Positions 35,101 to 47,069 of a DNA stretch of 64,000 nucleotides are shown here, piece after piece. Position 1 is the first letter of the stretch. Each line of letters starts with the position of its first letter. Under the pieces are notes generated by a model, which had not been told where the DNA came from, did no database searches, and saw only the letters and a program-made list of their open reading frames with translations. Position numbers and translations under genes: made by a program. The stretch lies in NCBI GenBank assembly GCA_025200525.1, contig CM045767.1, forward strand, positions 11,577,273 through 11,641,272, read 5' to 3'. The DNA is from Camellia lanceoleosa. Lineage: Eukaryota; Streptophyta; Magnoliopsida; Ericales; Theaceae.

Positions 35101-36381
35101 ATTGCAAACAGAGGCTAATTAGGGCATCGCAGTGGATTTCTGCACAAGGCAACCCGGACATGCATCATTCATCATCTAGAGAAGAGTCAAGACAGTCCCT
35201 GGCTTGCATGCCAGTTTATTATTTTTCTTAGTTAATTTGTAAATTAATTAGGGATTTGTACATATTTGGACTGTATTATTTAGACTGTACTATTTATTCG
35301 GACCCTCTGTGCGAGGGCATAATTGTAATAAGTGTGCGTGTGTGTGATGTATGTCTTCCAACCCCACGTCTTTCTTCTCTTTTATTTACCCGCTTATGAT
35401 GGTTAGATTAGGGCATGTTTCAATTAGCATCTGATATGATAGCATGTTGCATTCATTCATCTGCTTTTGCATGCAGCCGGCGTATCATACTAACCGCATT
35501 TGTATTTCAATTCCAAGTTGAATACATGATAGGCATTGCATCTCATATGCCATGTTTAGAATAGCGAGCTTGCTATAGTTGCATTTTGCATGTGTTGCAT
35601 TAGGCATTTACGTATACTTAGGATCATGCATGGATTTCTAATTGGTTTGTTTTGGCTTAGAGTACTCGGTGAGTTTATGCTTTAGCATCCTTGCATGCTT
35701 GATGTGGTATTTGCCATGATAGCATACTTACCATGAGACTAACTGCTTATGTGATATACCTGCTTGGATGCCTGTGGGTGGAGGTTGGGTTATTTGGATT
35801 GGAACAATTCATCAAATGTTTGTTTTAAGCCCACTAGACAGTGGCAAAATCATGTTTTCTAAGCCCGCCCGAAGGTGACAAAATCCGCATTTTAAGCCTA
35901 CTTGCGAGTAGCAAACCATTTTCACAAACAAACATAAAGTGTTTTGTTCCAATTCAGACGACTCAGTCTATATTTGTATGTTGTGCGCATCACATAGTAA
36001 CCTAGGCCAATAACCGGAATAAGAACACACAATGTTTTTAAAAATAGATATCATGATTAGTAGAGGCCGATCTTTGATCGGGCGAGCGGGGGTGCTCACG
36101 AAGTGACCTTCTCCAATCGTACCCAAGTTCCCGAGCCGAGGTAACTTTGGTGATGACGGACACGTGGCCTTAGGCAAACGAGTCAGGGTTTCCTAAATTT
36201 CTCAAAAATAAAATATTTAGGTGGCGACTCTGTATTTGGAAAAACAGTCCATGTTTGGCACTTCTTTAAAAAAAAATCTGTTTTCTCAAAACGATTTGCC
36301 AGATTTGGACTCTTTGGTTCAAGATTAAGAACTGTGACACAAATTCGAGTCCGTATGGCGAGTCCCCAGCGAACTGTCTCT
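32115..36381 (+). mobile_element. 4.27 kb LTR-like element (family G2), inserted in unit B
   Basis: It begins TGTAGACACCC at 32115 and ends near GAACTGTCTCT at 36381. The flanks GGCGG (32110-32114) and GACGG (36382-36386) match the single GGTGG of the empty site in unit A (22099-22103), allowing for transitions. It aligns in inverted orientation with 4977-9082. It includes GTGGCGACTCTGTAT near 36221, resembling the primer-site region of Ogre/Tat Gypsy elements. No gag-pol is present. A solo long LTR or a non-autonomous derivative fits. The exact 3' edge is uncertain because it lacks the expected CA. Confidence 0.65.
33400..34290. repeat. Tandem repeats of about 165 bp inside the G2 element
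   Basis: About five degenerate copies marked by CATAAACTGTAAA (near 33597, 33768, 33921, 34082 and 34247). Each is followed by TTTTGGGCCCCTCTTCAA and GTTTGAGGCTTCCATTT variants. The spacing is about 155-170 bp. Confidence 0.6.
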
Positions 36382-36401
36382 GACGGGTTGGCAGCCATAC
36401 A

Positions 36402-36803
36402 AGTTGTGCAATTGAATTGATGGTAAGAAATTATTGGCCAATGTTTGGGCATTACACTGAACGGTTTTGTTCAGCCCGTGGGGACCATCACGGGTCCTAT
36501 TTTGATAATTTGAACCGTTTAATGTATAGAACTCGTTGAGTATTATATACTTATAAAAAATCACGTTGATCGGATATCGATAGTTATCTGATCAGATTTG
36601 TTTTTTTTTCAATCGTTAATTATAACTCCATCTATTTTTTATACAAAACTGATTTGATCATATAGTTATCAATATTCAATCAATGTGATTTTTTACGATC
36701 ATATAGTACTCAAGGAGTTCTACACATTGAACGGTTCAGATTATCAAAACGGGACCCGTGATGGGCCTCCACAGGCCGAACAACAGTGTGTTCAATTACA
36801 CCA
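36402..36803. mobile_element. Large fold-back MITE upstream of GDSL copy B
   Basis: Counterpart of 22120-22522, with the same inverted arms (GAACCGTTTAATGTATAGAA against TTCTACACATTGAACGGTTC). The G2 element sits directly against its left side. Confidence 0.6.
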
Positions 36804-37256
36804 AATCTGATCAAATTTGTTCGGCTACTCACAGCACAGAGCAGTGATTGCTTACATCATTGAGTTGTGCTTGGCTTGAAAAATTAATTTTTTAATATTT
36901 TTTTTGTGAATAATGATAACTTTTTAATATTTTGATTTTTTAACTTTTTTAAAAATTGTCAAACTTGGCCTTATAATTATTATTATTTGTGAAGTTGTTA
37001 AATATTATTTATTTATTTAATTTTCAGATCTTAAAGCATAAGAATATTTAATTTTCAGATCTTAAAGTATGAGAATATTTTAATAGAAGGTAAGTGAAGT
37101 TGACAACCTTCTTAGAGCGTATATTCAAAAAAAATTGAATCGCTTGGAGATGCTCTTATTAAAAAACTAGAGTGAGACAGGCCATCTACTCTCTCTCTCT
37201 CTCTCTCTCTCTCTTAATAAGAAAATGTAAAGAACAGAAATGCCTCGGTGGCCTCC

Positions 37257-40200
37257 ATGGACACGACTATCATCATCAGGAGATGGAAGGGTCCTTGGAC
37301 TCGGAGAAAGACTGTGGAAGCAACCACAATCGGAGTTACTCTCCTCGCCGCCTTCTGGGTTTTCACTGCCACGAATCACAGAACCAAATTGAGTCTTCAA
37401 CTTCAAGGATCGAATGCTTGTCCATTTCCAGCAATATTCAACTTCGGCGATTCTAATTCTGACACTGGCTGCGTCTCAGCCTTGTTCGGTCGTCTCTCAC
37501 CTCCCAACGGCCGTACCTTCTTCGGCAAACCCTCTGGCCGCTATTCTGATGGCCGTCTCATCATTGATTTTATGGGTAAGGGATGCACACCACCTGTTTG
37601 ATCATTTTCCTAAATTAGTCAAGATAGTTCCAAGTACGATGGCAATTTTTGAATCAGAATTACCAAACTCAAGTTGGGTTTGAAGTCATGGTTTTTCCAA
37701 GTGTTTTGAAAACACTTCTTGGTGGTTTTGTTTTGGAAGCATAATTTCAAGAAACAATTGAGTTTGGGAAATAAGTTCAAAATATAACTAGTATTTGGAA
37801 AATTTTCTTTAAAATATCTCCACTCCTTAATCAAATTTGAGTAAAAACTTGAGTAAATGCTTTATTTGGTATGAAGCACTCCAATGGACAACTCAGATTT
37901 AATCATAAATTCGAGTAAAAGCTCCGTAATGGCAGATTTGTAGATTTGAAAGTTACAAAATAATCTTGAAAAATTTGAGTAAACATTTGAATCTCCCTTG
38001 ATTTGGGTCAAAAATTAGGTAAAAGGCAGTTTGATATAAGTTCAAGTCGAAGGAGTAGAGACGTTTTTGAGTGATTTTTACTCAAATTAAATTTGATGTA
38101 AGTTTGAGTCCGCGGTTGAAGATGCCCTAACCGAACCTTTTCCTTCAGTGGTCTAAGGATGTGATAGTCTTAGTAGTTATAGCAAACAGTTCAAGTGCAA
38201 GTGCAATGGCAATTTGTGTTTGGGTTGGCTGAGCATCCATGGTTGGGGAGTTTTTTTTTTTTTAACAAACCCATGTTATTTTGAAGTTATTTCCTTAACT
38301 CTAGTTGTGTTTGAAGTCCTGTTTTTGAAAACACAATTTCTTGGTCATGTTTGAAAACATAGTTTCAAAAAACAAGCTGGGTTTGGAAAAATAAGCTCAA
38401 ATTAACTTGTATTTGGAAAATTTGCTTAAGAATGGCATGGGTTTGGTGAATAATTCCATGGTTGGGGCTGCCTACTATTTTAGTTATCTTGAATAATTTG
38501 TTTTTGCTTAGTAAAGATATTATTAAAGAAGAAGCATCAAGACGATGCCAATCAATACAAAAGAAAGCCACCCAAACCACCTTCTAATTTATACAGAAAG
38601 AGAATCCAAGAAATCTAAAAATGAAAATACATGTGGCACCGCACTTCCGGAGACCCAACTATTCAAGGCCGCCAAAACCTATACTTTGTATTCTGATTTT
38701 TCAAACTGATTTTTTATGAAGAAAATATGTTAGGAGCATCTGCATAACCCATTGATAAAAGCATAAATAATTATGCTAAGTGCTTCTTTCTGAGATCATT
38801 CAATACCTTATAACTTCATATTTCTTGTGATGATTTTGGAGCAGAGCTTGGGAGTTCATGTTTCAATTACGGTTTTGAAATCTATTGTGTAGTTAATTAA
38901 AATGTTTGCAAAATGCGTTATGCCTTTTGATTGTGTGAATTTTTTAATGAGCCCCTGAATTTTTGGAGCTTCTCACCAATTGCTAGCTAAATTTTAGAAG
39001 CAACTGAAATACTCTCGTGGCACATGTTTGTTCTTCCCATACCTGTCTGAGAGTTGGACTTTATTTATGAATTTGTGCAGCTGAGAAGTTGGGATTACCA
39101 TACTTGAATGCATATCTGGATTCTGTCGAATCAAATTTCAGACATGGAGCAAATTTTGCTGCAAGTGGGTCAACCATAAAGCCAGTGCCTTCCATGAACC
39201 CTATCCATCTCAGCATACAGCTTTCACAATTTGAACAATTAAAAGAGCACTATTGAGTTATACAACCAAGGTTAGAAAATAATTCTAGCAGTTTATTTTG
39301 GCTAAAACTTGTATTTAATAATGTGCTCTAAATTTGGAGAAAATCACTTGACCTTTACGGAGCAAGTGTCCTTTTCATATCTTGTGGTGACTTGTGAGTG
39401 AGCAATGTGGTGTCTCTGTTTCAGCTAAGAGCTCATATGCCCAAAGCAGCCTTCCAAGACCTGAGGATTTGTCAAAAGCCCTTTATACAATGGATACTGG
39501 ACAGAGTGATCTTTATGCTGGGTTGACATCAATGACGGAGGAGCAAGCGGACATCTATTCCCAGTATAATTGATCATTTTGCTTCAGTCATAGAGGTAAC
39601 TACATCTTTCTGAAACCTAGTTTATTATTTGGTTCTGTTTCTCACCTGGATAGTCCTCTGAATCATGTATATCACTATGGCTAACTCATTTACAGAATAT
39701 AAAACATCATTTTACTTATTTGGAATCATATCATTTTATTTCAGATTCCTGCTTTTGAACATGGTGATACTCATATTGAAAACTTGCTAGTTCATCTTAC
39801 GTTAAATACCATAAACTGTTGCACACGGAGGAAATTGAAAAACATTCTAAAACTTACACCTATATTGCAATCGTCATGAACTCGAACTTACAAGTGGATG
39901 ACTTGAGTTTCATATAAAATTTTCTTCCTCCTTCCCCAATTTTTTTTTTTCAGTCCTTTTTTTTTTCTTCAACCCCACTAGGTAAGTAAGCTTTGGTTAT
40001 ATTAACCAAGAAAGAGATATACAATGAAGTGCCCAAAAACGCCTGGAGGCAAAAAGGAGCATGCCCTTAATAGTAATGTGCTCCAAGACAATTAAACTAG
40101 TCTACACTAAAATAAAACTATTACAACCTGAGAGACTAGGCAGACCTAAACACTTTCTTACCCCGAGGGCTAAGAGAATAAAAAGGCCTAATTTGATAAA

Positions 40201-41428
40201 CACAATAATATTGAGGCAGACATCCATTAGGTCCTCACAACTTGAGGGAATAGGTTAGTTAGAAGGTTTTCCACATAAGCCTTGTCTTGTGCATCTCTCG
40301 TATAGGTGTTGAGCCTTGCCAGTTCATATTTTTGGATAGGGGTTTTTAAAAGAATTTGCTTGAAAGTGCTAGAAGCACCCATCTTTACACGTGTATCCTT
40401 CATTTGTTGCGAACTTCTTTCTAGTCTTTTTGTATTTTTTTCCCTGTTATTGTTTCAGAAACTCTACCTCCAAGGCGCAAGAGCATTTTGGATACATAAT
40501 ACAGGCCCCATAGGCTGCTTGCCTTACTTTGTAGTAAATTATCCTCCAAAGCCTGGCAATGCTGACCAAATTGGTTGTGTCAAGTCTTACAATGAGGTGG
40601 CTCAAGAGTTCAACAAGCAGCTTAAGGACACGGTGTCCCAACTAAGGACCAAATTCCAAGATGCATTGCTGATCTATGTTGATATCTACTCAGTGAAATA
40701 TTCTCTAATCAGCGAAGCAAAAGAGCATGGTAAGTTGATTAATTGCATTTTAGTCACTAAATCCCAATGAACAAAATGAACAATTGAGAGTGCATTTGGA
40801 AGGCGTTTCGTTTTGATATGTGTTTTCTGTAGTTTTAAAACGGAAACCTTTTGAAAACATTTCGAAATTACAAGGAAAATAATAAAAGGATTTGAAAACG
40901 TTTGAGAATATTTAGTAGCAAAAACTAAAACTTATATAAATGTTAATGCACTCTTAATAATTAAAATTGTACATGTTGAGGGCTATGAATATTAGAAACT
41001 CAAAAACAAAAGCGTTAAAGGCTTAGTCATTATAAGAAGAAGAAAAAATTGAAAATGCGAAATTCTATCAGCAGTAGGGATGAAAAATGAAAAAAAAAAG
41101 TACTTTGCGTTTGCATTAACAAAGAAAGAGAATGATAAGTAACTTACGAGTGCTTGTTTTATCTCTCTCGCTCTCTCTCTTCGAGGATGCAGGTTTTGTT
41201 GATCCTCTTGGTTACTGCTGCGGGCATCATGGGGATTGTTGGGAAAGAACAATTGTGAATGGAACTGAAGTTAATAGAGATTCTTGCAGTAATCCATCTG
41301 AATACATTAGTTGGGATAAGATACATTATACTGAAGCTGCAAACAACTGGGTAGGCCGCCGAATTATGAATGGTTCGCTCTCAGATCCTCAGATTCCTAT
41401 CACCGGAGCATGTCACCACTCACGATAA
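37257..41428 (+). pseudogene. GDSL esterase/lipase, copy B (frameshifted)
   Basis: All five exons are recognisable: 37257-37575, 39081-39270, 39425-39595, 40459-40729 and 41193-41428. Splice sites match those of copy A. Exon 2 has lost 2 bp at AAAGAGCAC (39242-39250), where A reads AAAGAGCGCAC, so translation stops at TGA 39254-39256 after about 164 residues. Exon 3 has an independent 2-bp loss (CAAGCGGAC near 39545; A has CAAGTGCTGAC). Block III GQND has also become GQSD, losing the oxyanion-hole Asn. The two losses do not restore the frame. Exons 1, 4 and 5 remain open and very similar to A, so decay looks recent. Block I Ser and block V Asp/His are still encoded. Confidence 0.88.
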
Positions 41429-41544
41429 TGAGCTCAATCATCAAGATTCAAGTCAAGTTCTGCAAACAATGGGATGAGAAAGTAGTAAATGCTCTTAATG
41501 TAATTTGTGTCATTGTTCTAACTTCTGATTCAAAATGCAAGTGT

Positions 41545-41970
41545 GTTTGGATTTAATTTTTTGAATTCAATTTTTTGGAAATTGAGTTTTTTGTTTTACA
41601 TTTTTTTTTAGTGAATATTTTTAAAATTTTAAGCAATTTTTTTTTATATTTTTTAGATGCACTTTCCTTAGATATATTTAAATAATAAAATATTTGTGAA
41701 AAAATACTTTAAAAAATTAATAAATACAAAAAAATACAAAAAATGTATTGAATTTTCATATATATATATATATATTTGTATTTTTGATATTTAATGAATT
41801 TTTTGAAGAGTTTTTTTACAAATATTATACTTTTAAAGTGTATTTATGTTAGGTGTGTTTTCAAATTAAAAAAATTGTTTAAAATATTAAAAAAATTCAG
41901 TAAAAATAAAAAAAATGAAAAAGTAAAGTAAAATTTTTTGAAAAGTAAATTCTAAAAATGAAAACCAAAC
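41545..41970. mobile_element. AT-rich MITE downstream of GDSL copy B
   Basis: Counterpart of 27226-27660, with a (TA)n stretch at about 41758-41778. Confidence 0.4.
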
Positions 41971-42152
41971 TGATATTATTTTTTATGGTTGTGTAAAAAT
42001 TCAGATTCTTTGTGATTCTGCAAATGAAGAACACAAACAAACTGTTTACAAATGTATGAATATTGATGAGTCAAGTATAAAATGCTGGTGTTTTGCTCAT
42101 TTTAGTATTTTAACCTCTGAAAATTTCACTGTTATATGATGATTTGGGAAGC

Positions 42153-43200
42153 GAGTTCGGATCCTCTGCCGTGGTTCCCTGCGGTGGTCCCTGCCATGCT
42201 CCAAAACGACGTCGTTTTGGAGTTTTTTTTTTTTTTTTTTTTGATTTCTCCCTGTGTTCCTTCTTCTTCTTCTGGCGTCTGCAATGGAAACCCACAGAGA
42301 TTAGGGTTTCCGGAGAATGCTATGGGGCCCTGATTGACAAGGACCCCACAGGGAATCTTCCGTGAGGTTGTTGTCTTGAAATCCAAGCTCACCATCACAG
42401 AAACCGTCCGTGCGATCTGGGGACCTCATGGAGAACCGGTTAGAGGACAAATTTAGGGTTCCCGAGGTGGGTCAGTTGGTGAGACATTCCAAAGACCCAT
42501 TGAGGAGATTGGAGGATAGGTCCAAGTGAGTCGGGGTTTGAAGGGTGGAAATTTGAGAAGGGATGGGTCAGGAGAGAGTTGTGAGAGAGGTCTAGAGAGA
42601 GAAGCGGTGGCATTGAAGGCGTGGGCGTGGATGGGTTTGGAGAAGTTGTGAGAGAGAGAGGTGGCGGAGAGAGGAGGGCACCGAGTTCGGAGGGTAGGTA
42701 GCCAAGTGAAGCCCTTGTTGGGAAGAAATGGCGGTGACTTGGTGGTCGTGATCATAGCGATTAGATCCAATGGCGAGGTTGGAGTCAAACGGACCGGGAG
42801 GTGAGGGCGAGAGTTGGGTCGGTGGTAATGGCGGCTTTGAGGGCCAGGAGAGAAAAGCCATCGGAGTTGAGAGAAGAAGAGAGACAAGGGAAGAATGTAA
42901 AGAACCAAACCAAAACCAGAGCAATAGAGTTCATGGTTTTCAAAATGTGGAGAGCTTAGATAGTGATCATTGTCATTGCAACAACGAGTTGCAGAGAGAG
43001 AGAGTGAAGTGAAGAAGACGACCAAGTCTGTAATTTGAACTCCGCTAGGTTGATTTCGAGGTGGCAGAGTAACATGAGAAGAAGAAGAAGAAGGAACACA
43101 GGAAGGAAATAAAAAAAAAAAAAAAAAATGCTCCAAAACGACGTCGTTTTGGAGCATGGCAGGGACCACCGCAGGGAATCACGGCAGAGGATCCGGACTC
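42153..43200 (-). mobile_element. Pack-MULE carrying an LRR receptor-kinase fragment
   Basis: The terminal inverted repeats are long: GAGTTCGGATCCTCTGCCGT on the left and the complement of GCAGAGGATCCGGACTC on the right. They extend inward past CCAAAACGACGTCGTTTTGG for about 70 bp, then into T/A-rich and CTT arms. A perfect 9-bp target duplication TTGGGAAGC lies at 42144-42152 and 43201-43209. Unit A has this site once, uninterrupted (about 27831). The size (1,048 bp), the 9-bp duplication and the TIR form are Mutator-type. The interior is host-derived receptor-kinase sequence rather than a transposase, so Pack-MULE is the fitting class. Confidence 0.85.
42255..42934 (-). pseudogene. Captured LRR receptor-like kinase 5' fragment inside the Pack-MULE
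   Basis: On the minus strand ATG 42932-42934 opens a signal-peptide-like start (MNSIALVLVWFFTF), then SLNSDGFSLLALKAAITTDP, the LRRNT-type beginning of an LRR receptor-like kinase. A TGA follows at 42785-42787. Further family segments continue in shifting frames: HDHQVTAIS, a LRHLSLS/NFSKPI stretch, DLSSNLLNGSL, LTHLGTLNLSSNRFS, VMVSLDF and FSGNPNLCGFPLQTP. Together they span the ectodomain from the N-terminus to the juxtamembrane cysteine motif. The kinase domain is absent. Several indels and stops make it non-coding as a protein. The source gene is not in this window. Confidence 0.8.
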
Positions 43201-43405
43201 TTGGGAAGCAACCGGTGACAGAAAAGTGATCGATGATATGTGGTTCTTCTGAATTTGGCATTGCAGATTCTGGTTATTCCCCTCTGGGTTCTGCCCGGGA
43301 ATTATGATAATAATTTCAAGCAACCCTCGTTAGTTTAAGCTTCGATGTCGGATCTTCAGATTCCAATAATGGAAGCATTCTCAAGTCCTGTTTCACTCAT
43401 GATAA

Positions 43406-44420
43406 AAGCATTTGTAATCATTGTTGCTATAATGTCATTGCTATTGCTATAATTTGATAATAAATAGTATTATTTTGTCAAATTATAATAATAGTGCTAC
43501 AATGGTCATTTGTTATTTTGGCAAATCTCAACAACCTTCTCTCCAAATTTGTAAGTATTGTTTGAATATAGGTTTTTTTGTGATTTTATTTTTGTTTATT
43601 TTTTGTCTTTTGTGACTTTTTTTAACTGCATTTGTTAAAAAATTATATATTTATATTAATTCGACTAGGCAAATATAAAAAAAAAAAAATATAGAAAAAA
43701 CTCTAAATATAATTGACCCCACCAAAAAATATATCATTACATATTTAATAATTTTTTTTAATTATACATAAAAAATAAACAATCACCAATTTTTTTAATT
43801 TTAGTTAATGTCTTTTTATTATAATAAAAATATCTTCAGTTAATGTCAGTTAATGTATTTTATCTTTGCATTGCCTTCATTTGTTTCATTATACTTTATT
43901 GAAAAAAATTAAATTATACTAAAAAATAGTCAACATTATACATTACAAAAATAATATTACATTCTTTTGTAAAAAATACTCAAAAAATTATTTGAAAATA
44001 GCTGTTGTCACAAAAATTTTTTTATTTATTTTAATTAAAAAAAAAAAACAAACAGAGCACAACAGCTGTTTTAAGTGCATAGGGGAGATCACAACCATCT
44101 ACGTCTATATGTTCAATGGTTGAGATGATTCTCTAGAATCATCCAACCCTCTCCCTCTCACTCTCACACTATCTTCCCTCTCAAACCGATCTCTCTCATT
44201 TTCATTCTCGCACTGTCTTCCCTCTCCCTCTACTTTGTCTTCCCTCTCAAACCGATCTCTTTCTCTCACTCTTGCACTGTCTTCCCTCTCCCTCTCACTC
44301 TGTTTTCCATCTCAAAAGGATTTCTCTCTCTCTCACTGTTGCACTGTCTTCCCTCTCCCTCTCACTCTGTCTTCTCTCTCCTCAAACCGATCTCTCTCTC
44401 TCTCATTTCGCCCCCCATTT

Positions 44421-44453
<33 letters not shown>

Positions 44454-45195
44454 CTCTGGTATGATCTCCATCTATATACAAACTCATTTATATAGATATA
44501 TATATATATATATGCTTTGATTTTTTTGTTTATTTTTCTAGTTGTTGATGTGGAGGTGATTGCGATTTTTCAAACTCAGGTCTCGTGATGGCTTCAAACC
44601 AGATCTTCAAAAAACTCAAGCATCTCTAGATCTTCAAAGAACTTAGGTCTGTACTCTCCGATTTTTCGTAATTATTTATTTTGATTTTTGGTTTAATTTT
44701 TGTTCATCCATTGATTTTATTTTGATATTTATTTTGATTTTCAAACAACTCAAGCCTATTTTGGTTTGGTTTATTGTGATAATAGCCATCTAATTTTTAC
44801 ACTCTATTTTGATCGACTGATTTGGTGATAAATGATTAAAAAAAAAATTAAGAGAAACCGAATTTGGGTTTGTCAAATTTATTCTGAAATTTGTGAATTT
44901 CGCAAAAAAATTGTAAATTGGGTTTGATTTTGATATTGGAGTTTGATTCTGAAATTTTTTGGGTTTTATACTGTTTCAAATTTGTTTCTTCAACTGCATT
45001 TGGTGCCAAAAATATGTTGAGATTTGCTGATCTGGCAAGTTTGGCAGCTACTATTCAACCTGCCAAATTTGAGAATAGAAATGGCATCTGCTATCTTTGA
45101 CAAGTAGAATAGCATGCCATTGAAAACCTTCTTTTTGTCATTCTTGTCAAATTTTAGCTTTGGCAAGTTGAATAGCAGCTCCATTGGGGATGGTC
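43406..45195. mobile_element. PIF/Harbinger-like insertion in unit B
   Basis: It is absent from unit A, which reads GATAATGAGCTC at about 28507. It is flanked by TAA (43403-43405 and 45196-45198), a PIF/Harbinger-type target. The left end AAGCATTTGTAATCATTG imperfectly matches the complement of the right end, GACCATCCCCAATGGAG. The interior is AT-rich with a C/T-rich block (44150-44460) of CTCTCACTCT and TTCCCTCTC repeats. No transposase was recognised, so it is non-autonomous or a composite. Confidence 0.55.
44150..44465. repeat. CT-rich minisatellite
   Basis: Repeats of CTCTCACTCTCGCACTGTCTT type with CAAACCGATCTCTCTC, ending in a (CT)n/(GT)n run. The open frames here are compositional artefacts. 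Confidence 0.65.
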
Positions 45196-45283
45196 TAATG
45201 AGCTCAAACAGAGACTCAATTAACAGAAAACTATGGAATGAGCCAAAATAAAGAAGTTTGATATTGAGAATCTCTATCAGAGT

Positions 45284-45645
45284 TTTGGTGTGGAGTTTTC
45301 AAAAATAATTCCTAGTTTTCAATATTTTTTTTTTTAGTAAATTTTTCTAACATTTTAATCAATTTTTTTTAAAACTTTTAAAATTTACTTAATTTGGACA
45401 CTTAAAAAGTATAAAATCCGTACAATTTTTAAAAAAAATTCATTGAATATAACAAAATATGAAAATTTACTAAATGTTTGTATTCAATATGAATTTATGA
45501 AAATTTTTACATAAATACCATACTTTTTAAGTGTATTTAAATTAAGTAAATTTTAAAAAATAATATCAATATATTAAAAAAATTACAAAAATAAAAAAAG
45601 GGATTAAAAACTCAAAAAAATATTTTTAAAAATTCTAAACCAAAC
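45284..45645. repeat. AT-rich MITE-like repeat (unit B)
   Basis: Counterpart of 28597-28972, sharing GGAGTTTTCAAAAATAATTC and TTTTAAAAATTCTAAACCAA edges. Confidence 0.4.
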
Positions 45646-45727
45646 ATAGTAAAATTAGAAGTAACTTTGTGGGTTTTGATTGATTTATTAGGTTTTCGCT
45701 TTGATTTTGGTTTGTTCCCACATCAAC

Positions 45728-45761
<34 letters not shown>

Positions 45762-46081
45762 GAAAAAGAAATATGGCTATAAAAGAGAAGGCTTGGACCT
45801 TGCAGAAATCAACCTCTTCAGGCCTCTATTTTTTTTTTTTGTGGCCAAAATCAAGTGTTGGGGTGATTCTATTTGCACTTAAAAAAATAACTTAGTAAGT
45901 TTAATTAAATTTTTAAAAGAGTATTGTTATTAGTATTCTATCAATTATTTTGAATTTTGAATTTTTTAGTTTTTTTATTACAATAATAATCTCAAATAAA
46001 ATTATTAAAAAAGACATCAATAATTTTAGGACACCCCATCTCACAATTAAGTTCACACACCCACTACATCATAAGTTGGGG

Positions 46082-47058
46082 GAAACTTCTATTTGTACAC
46101 ACCTCTTCATCTCTTTCCACATCTTTCTCAATATACACACTACATAAATTTAAATTATCAACTTACACTCAATACATATCCCAACCATACAAAAAATACC
46201 CTTACCATCTTTATCCTCCAAACCCTAACTTTAACAAGCCACAACCGTTGTTGCCGCCGACGATGGTGGCACTTATTTTTTTTGGTCTCTACTAATAAAT
46301 ATCGAGCTCTACCTCATCTCTCTCTCTCGCTCTCTCGCTTTCTCTGTTCGTTTCTTTTACGTCTGTCATTGAATTCATATATATATATATATACGCGAAT
46401 CAATCGTCTTTGGATTCGATCTTCATAATCTGGAGCTACTTTCCATGAATCTTCTCTCTCTTTCTCTTTGTCTCTAGTCCAGGGAGAGACGATGATTCCC
46501 GTCGTTTCTTCCCTCAGTACCACCACCCTCTCCACCTGAGAAGACGATCGACGGTCCCTCCGCCGTTTGTTAAACCCGGGTCGAAAATAACACATCGATT
46601 CGACCATTAACATCCGAACAAAACACATTGGTTCAACTTTCAACATTTGAACACATTGGTTCAACACTGTATTTTCGAATCAATGTGTTCGGTTCAAAAC
46701 TATACTTCTGAACCTTACAGTTGCGAAGGAGGCAGAAAGTGAAGGCGGCAGGAAGAGACGAAGGTGAAGGAAGATCGCGGTGGTGGGCAATGAAGGCGGA
46801 GGGAATCGCAATGGTGTGTCAATCTTCTTCTCAGGCAAGGTAAGGTCATAGTGGTGGGGAAAAGGCGAAAAGAAGAGTGGAGGAGGGGAAACTTGACCAT
46901 AGAGGGTGATGATGGAAACTGATGGTTTGAGAGAGTTAGAGTTAGGGTTTGGGGAAAGGGATATTTTGGTAATTTAATTTTAAGACAAAAATGTAATAAA
47001 AAAAAATCATTAAGTGCGTGGAAAGAGAGAAAGTGGTGCGTGCAAATAGAAGCTCCTT
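46082..47058. mobile_element. Non-autonomous MULE-like element (unit B)
   Basis: Counterpart of 29378-30334. The termini are GAAACTTCTATTTG and CAAATAGAAGCTCC. Flanks AAGTTGGGG and GAATTAGGA are an eroded 9-bp duplication. It inserted before the segmental duplication. Confidence 0.55.
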
Positions 47059-47069
47059 GAATTAGGATT

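Noticed and set aside
42453..43169. 238-codon minus-strand frame
   Set aside because: Out-of-frame read-through of Pack-MULE TIR and broken receptor-kinase fragment; only short pieces match the LRR family.
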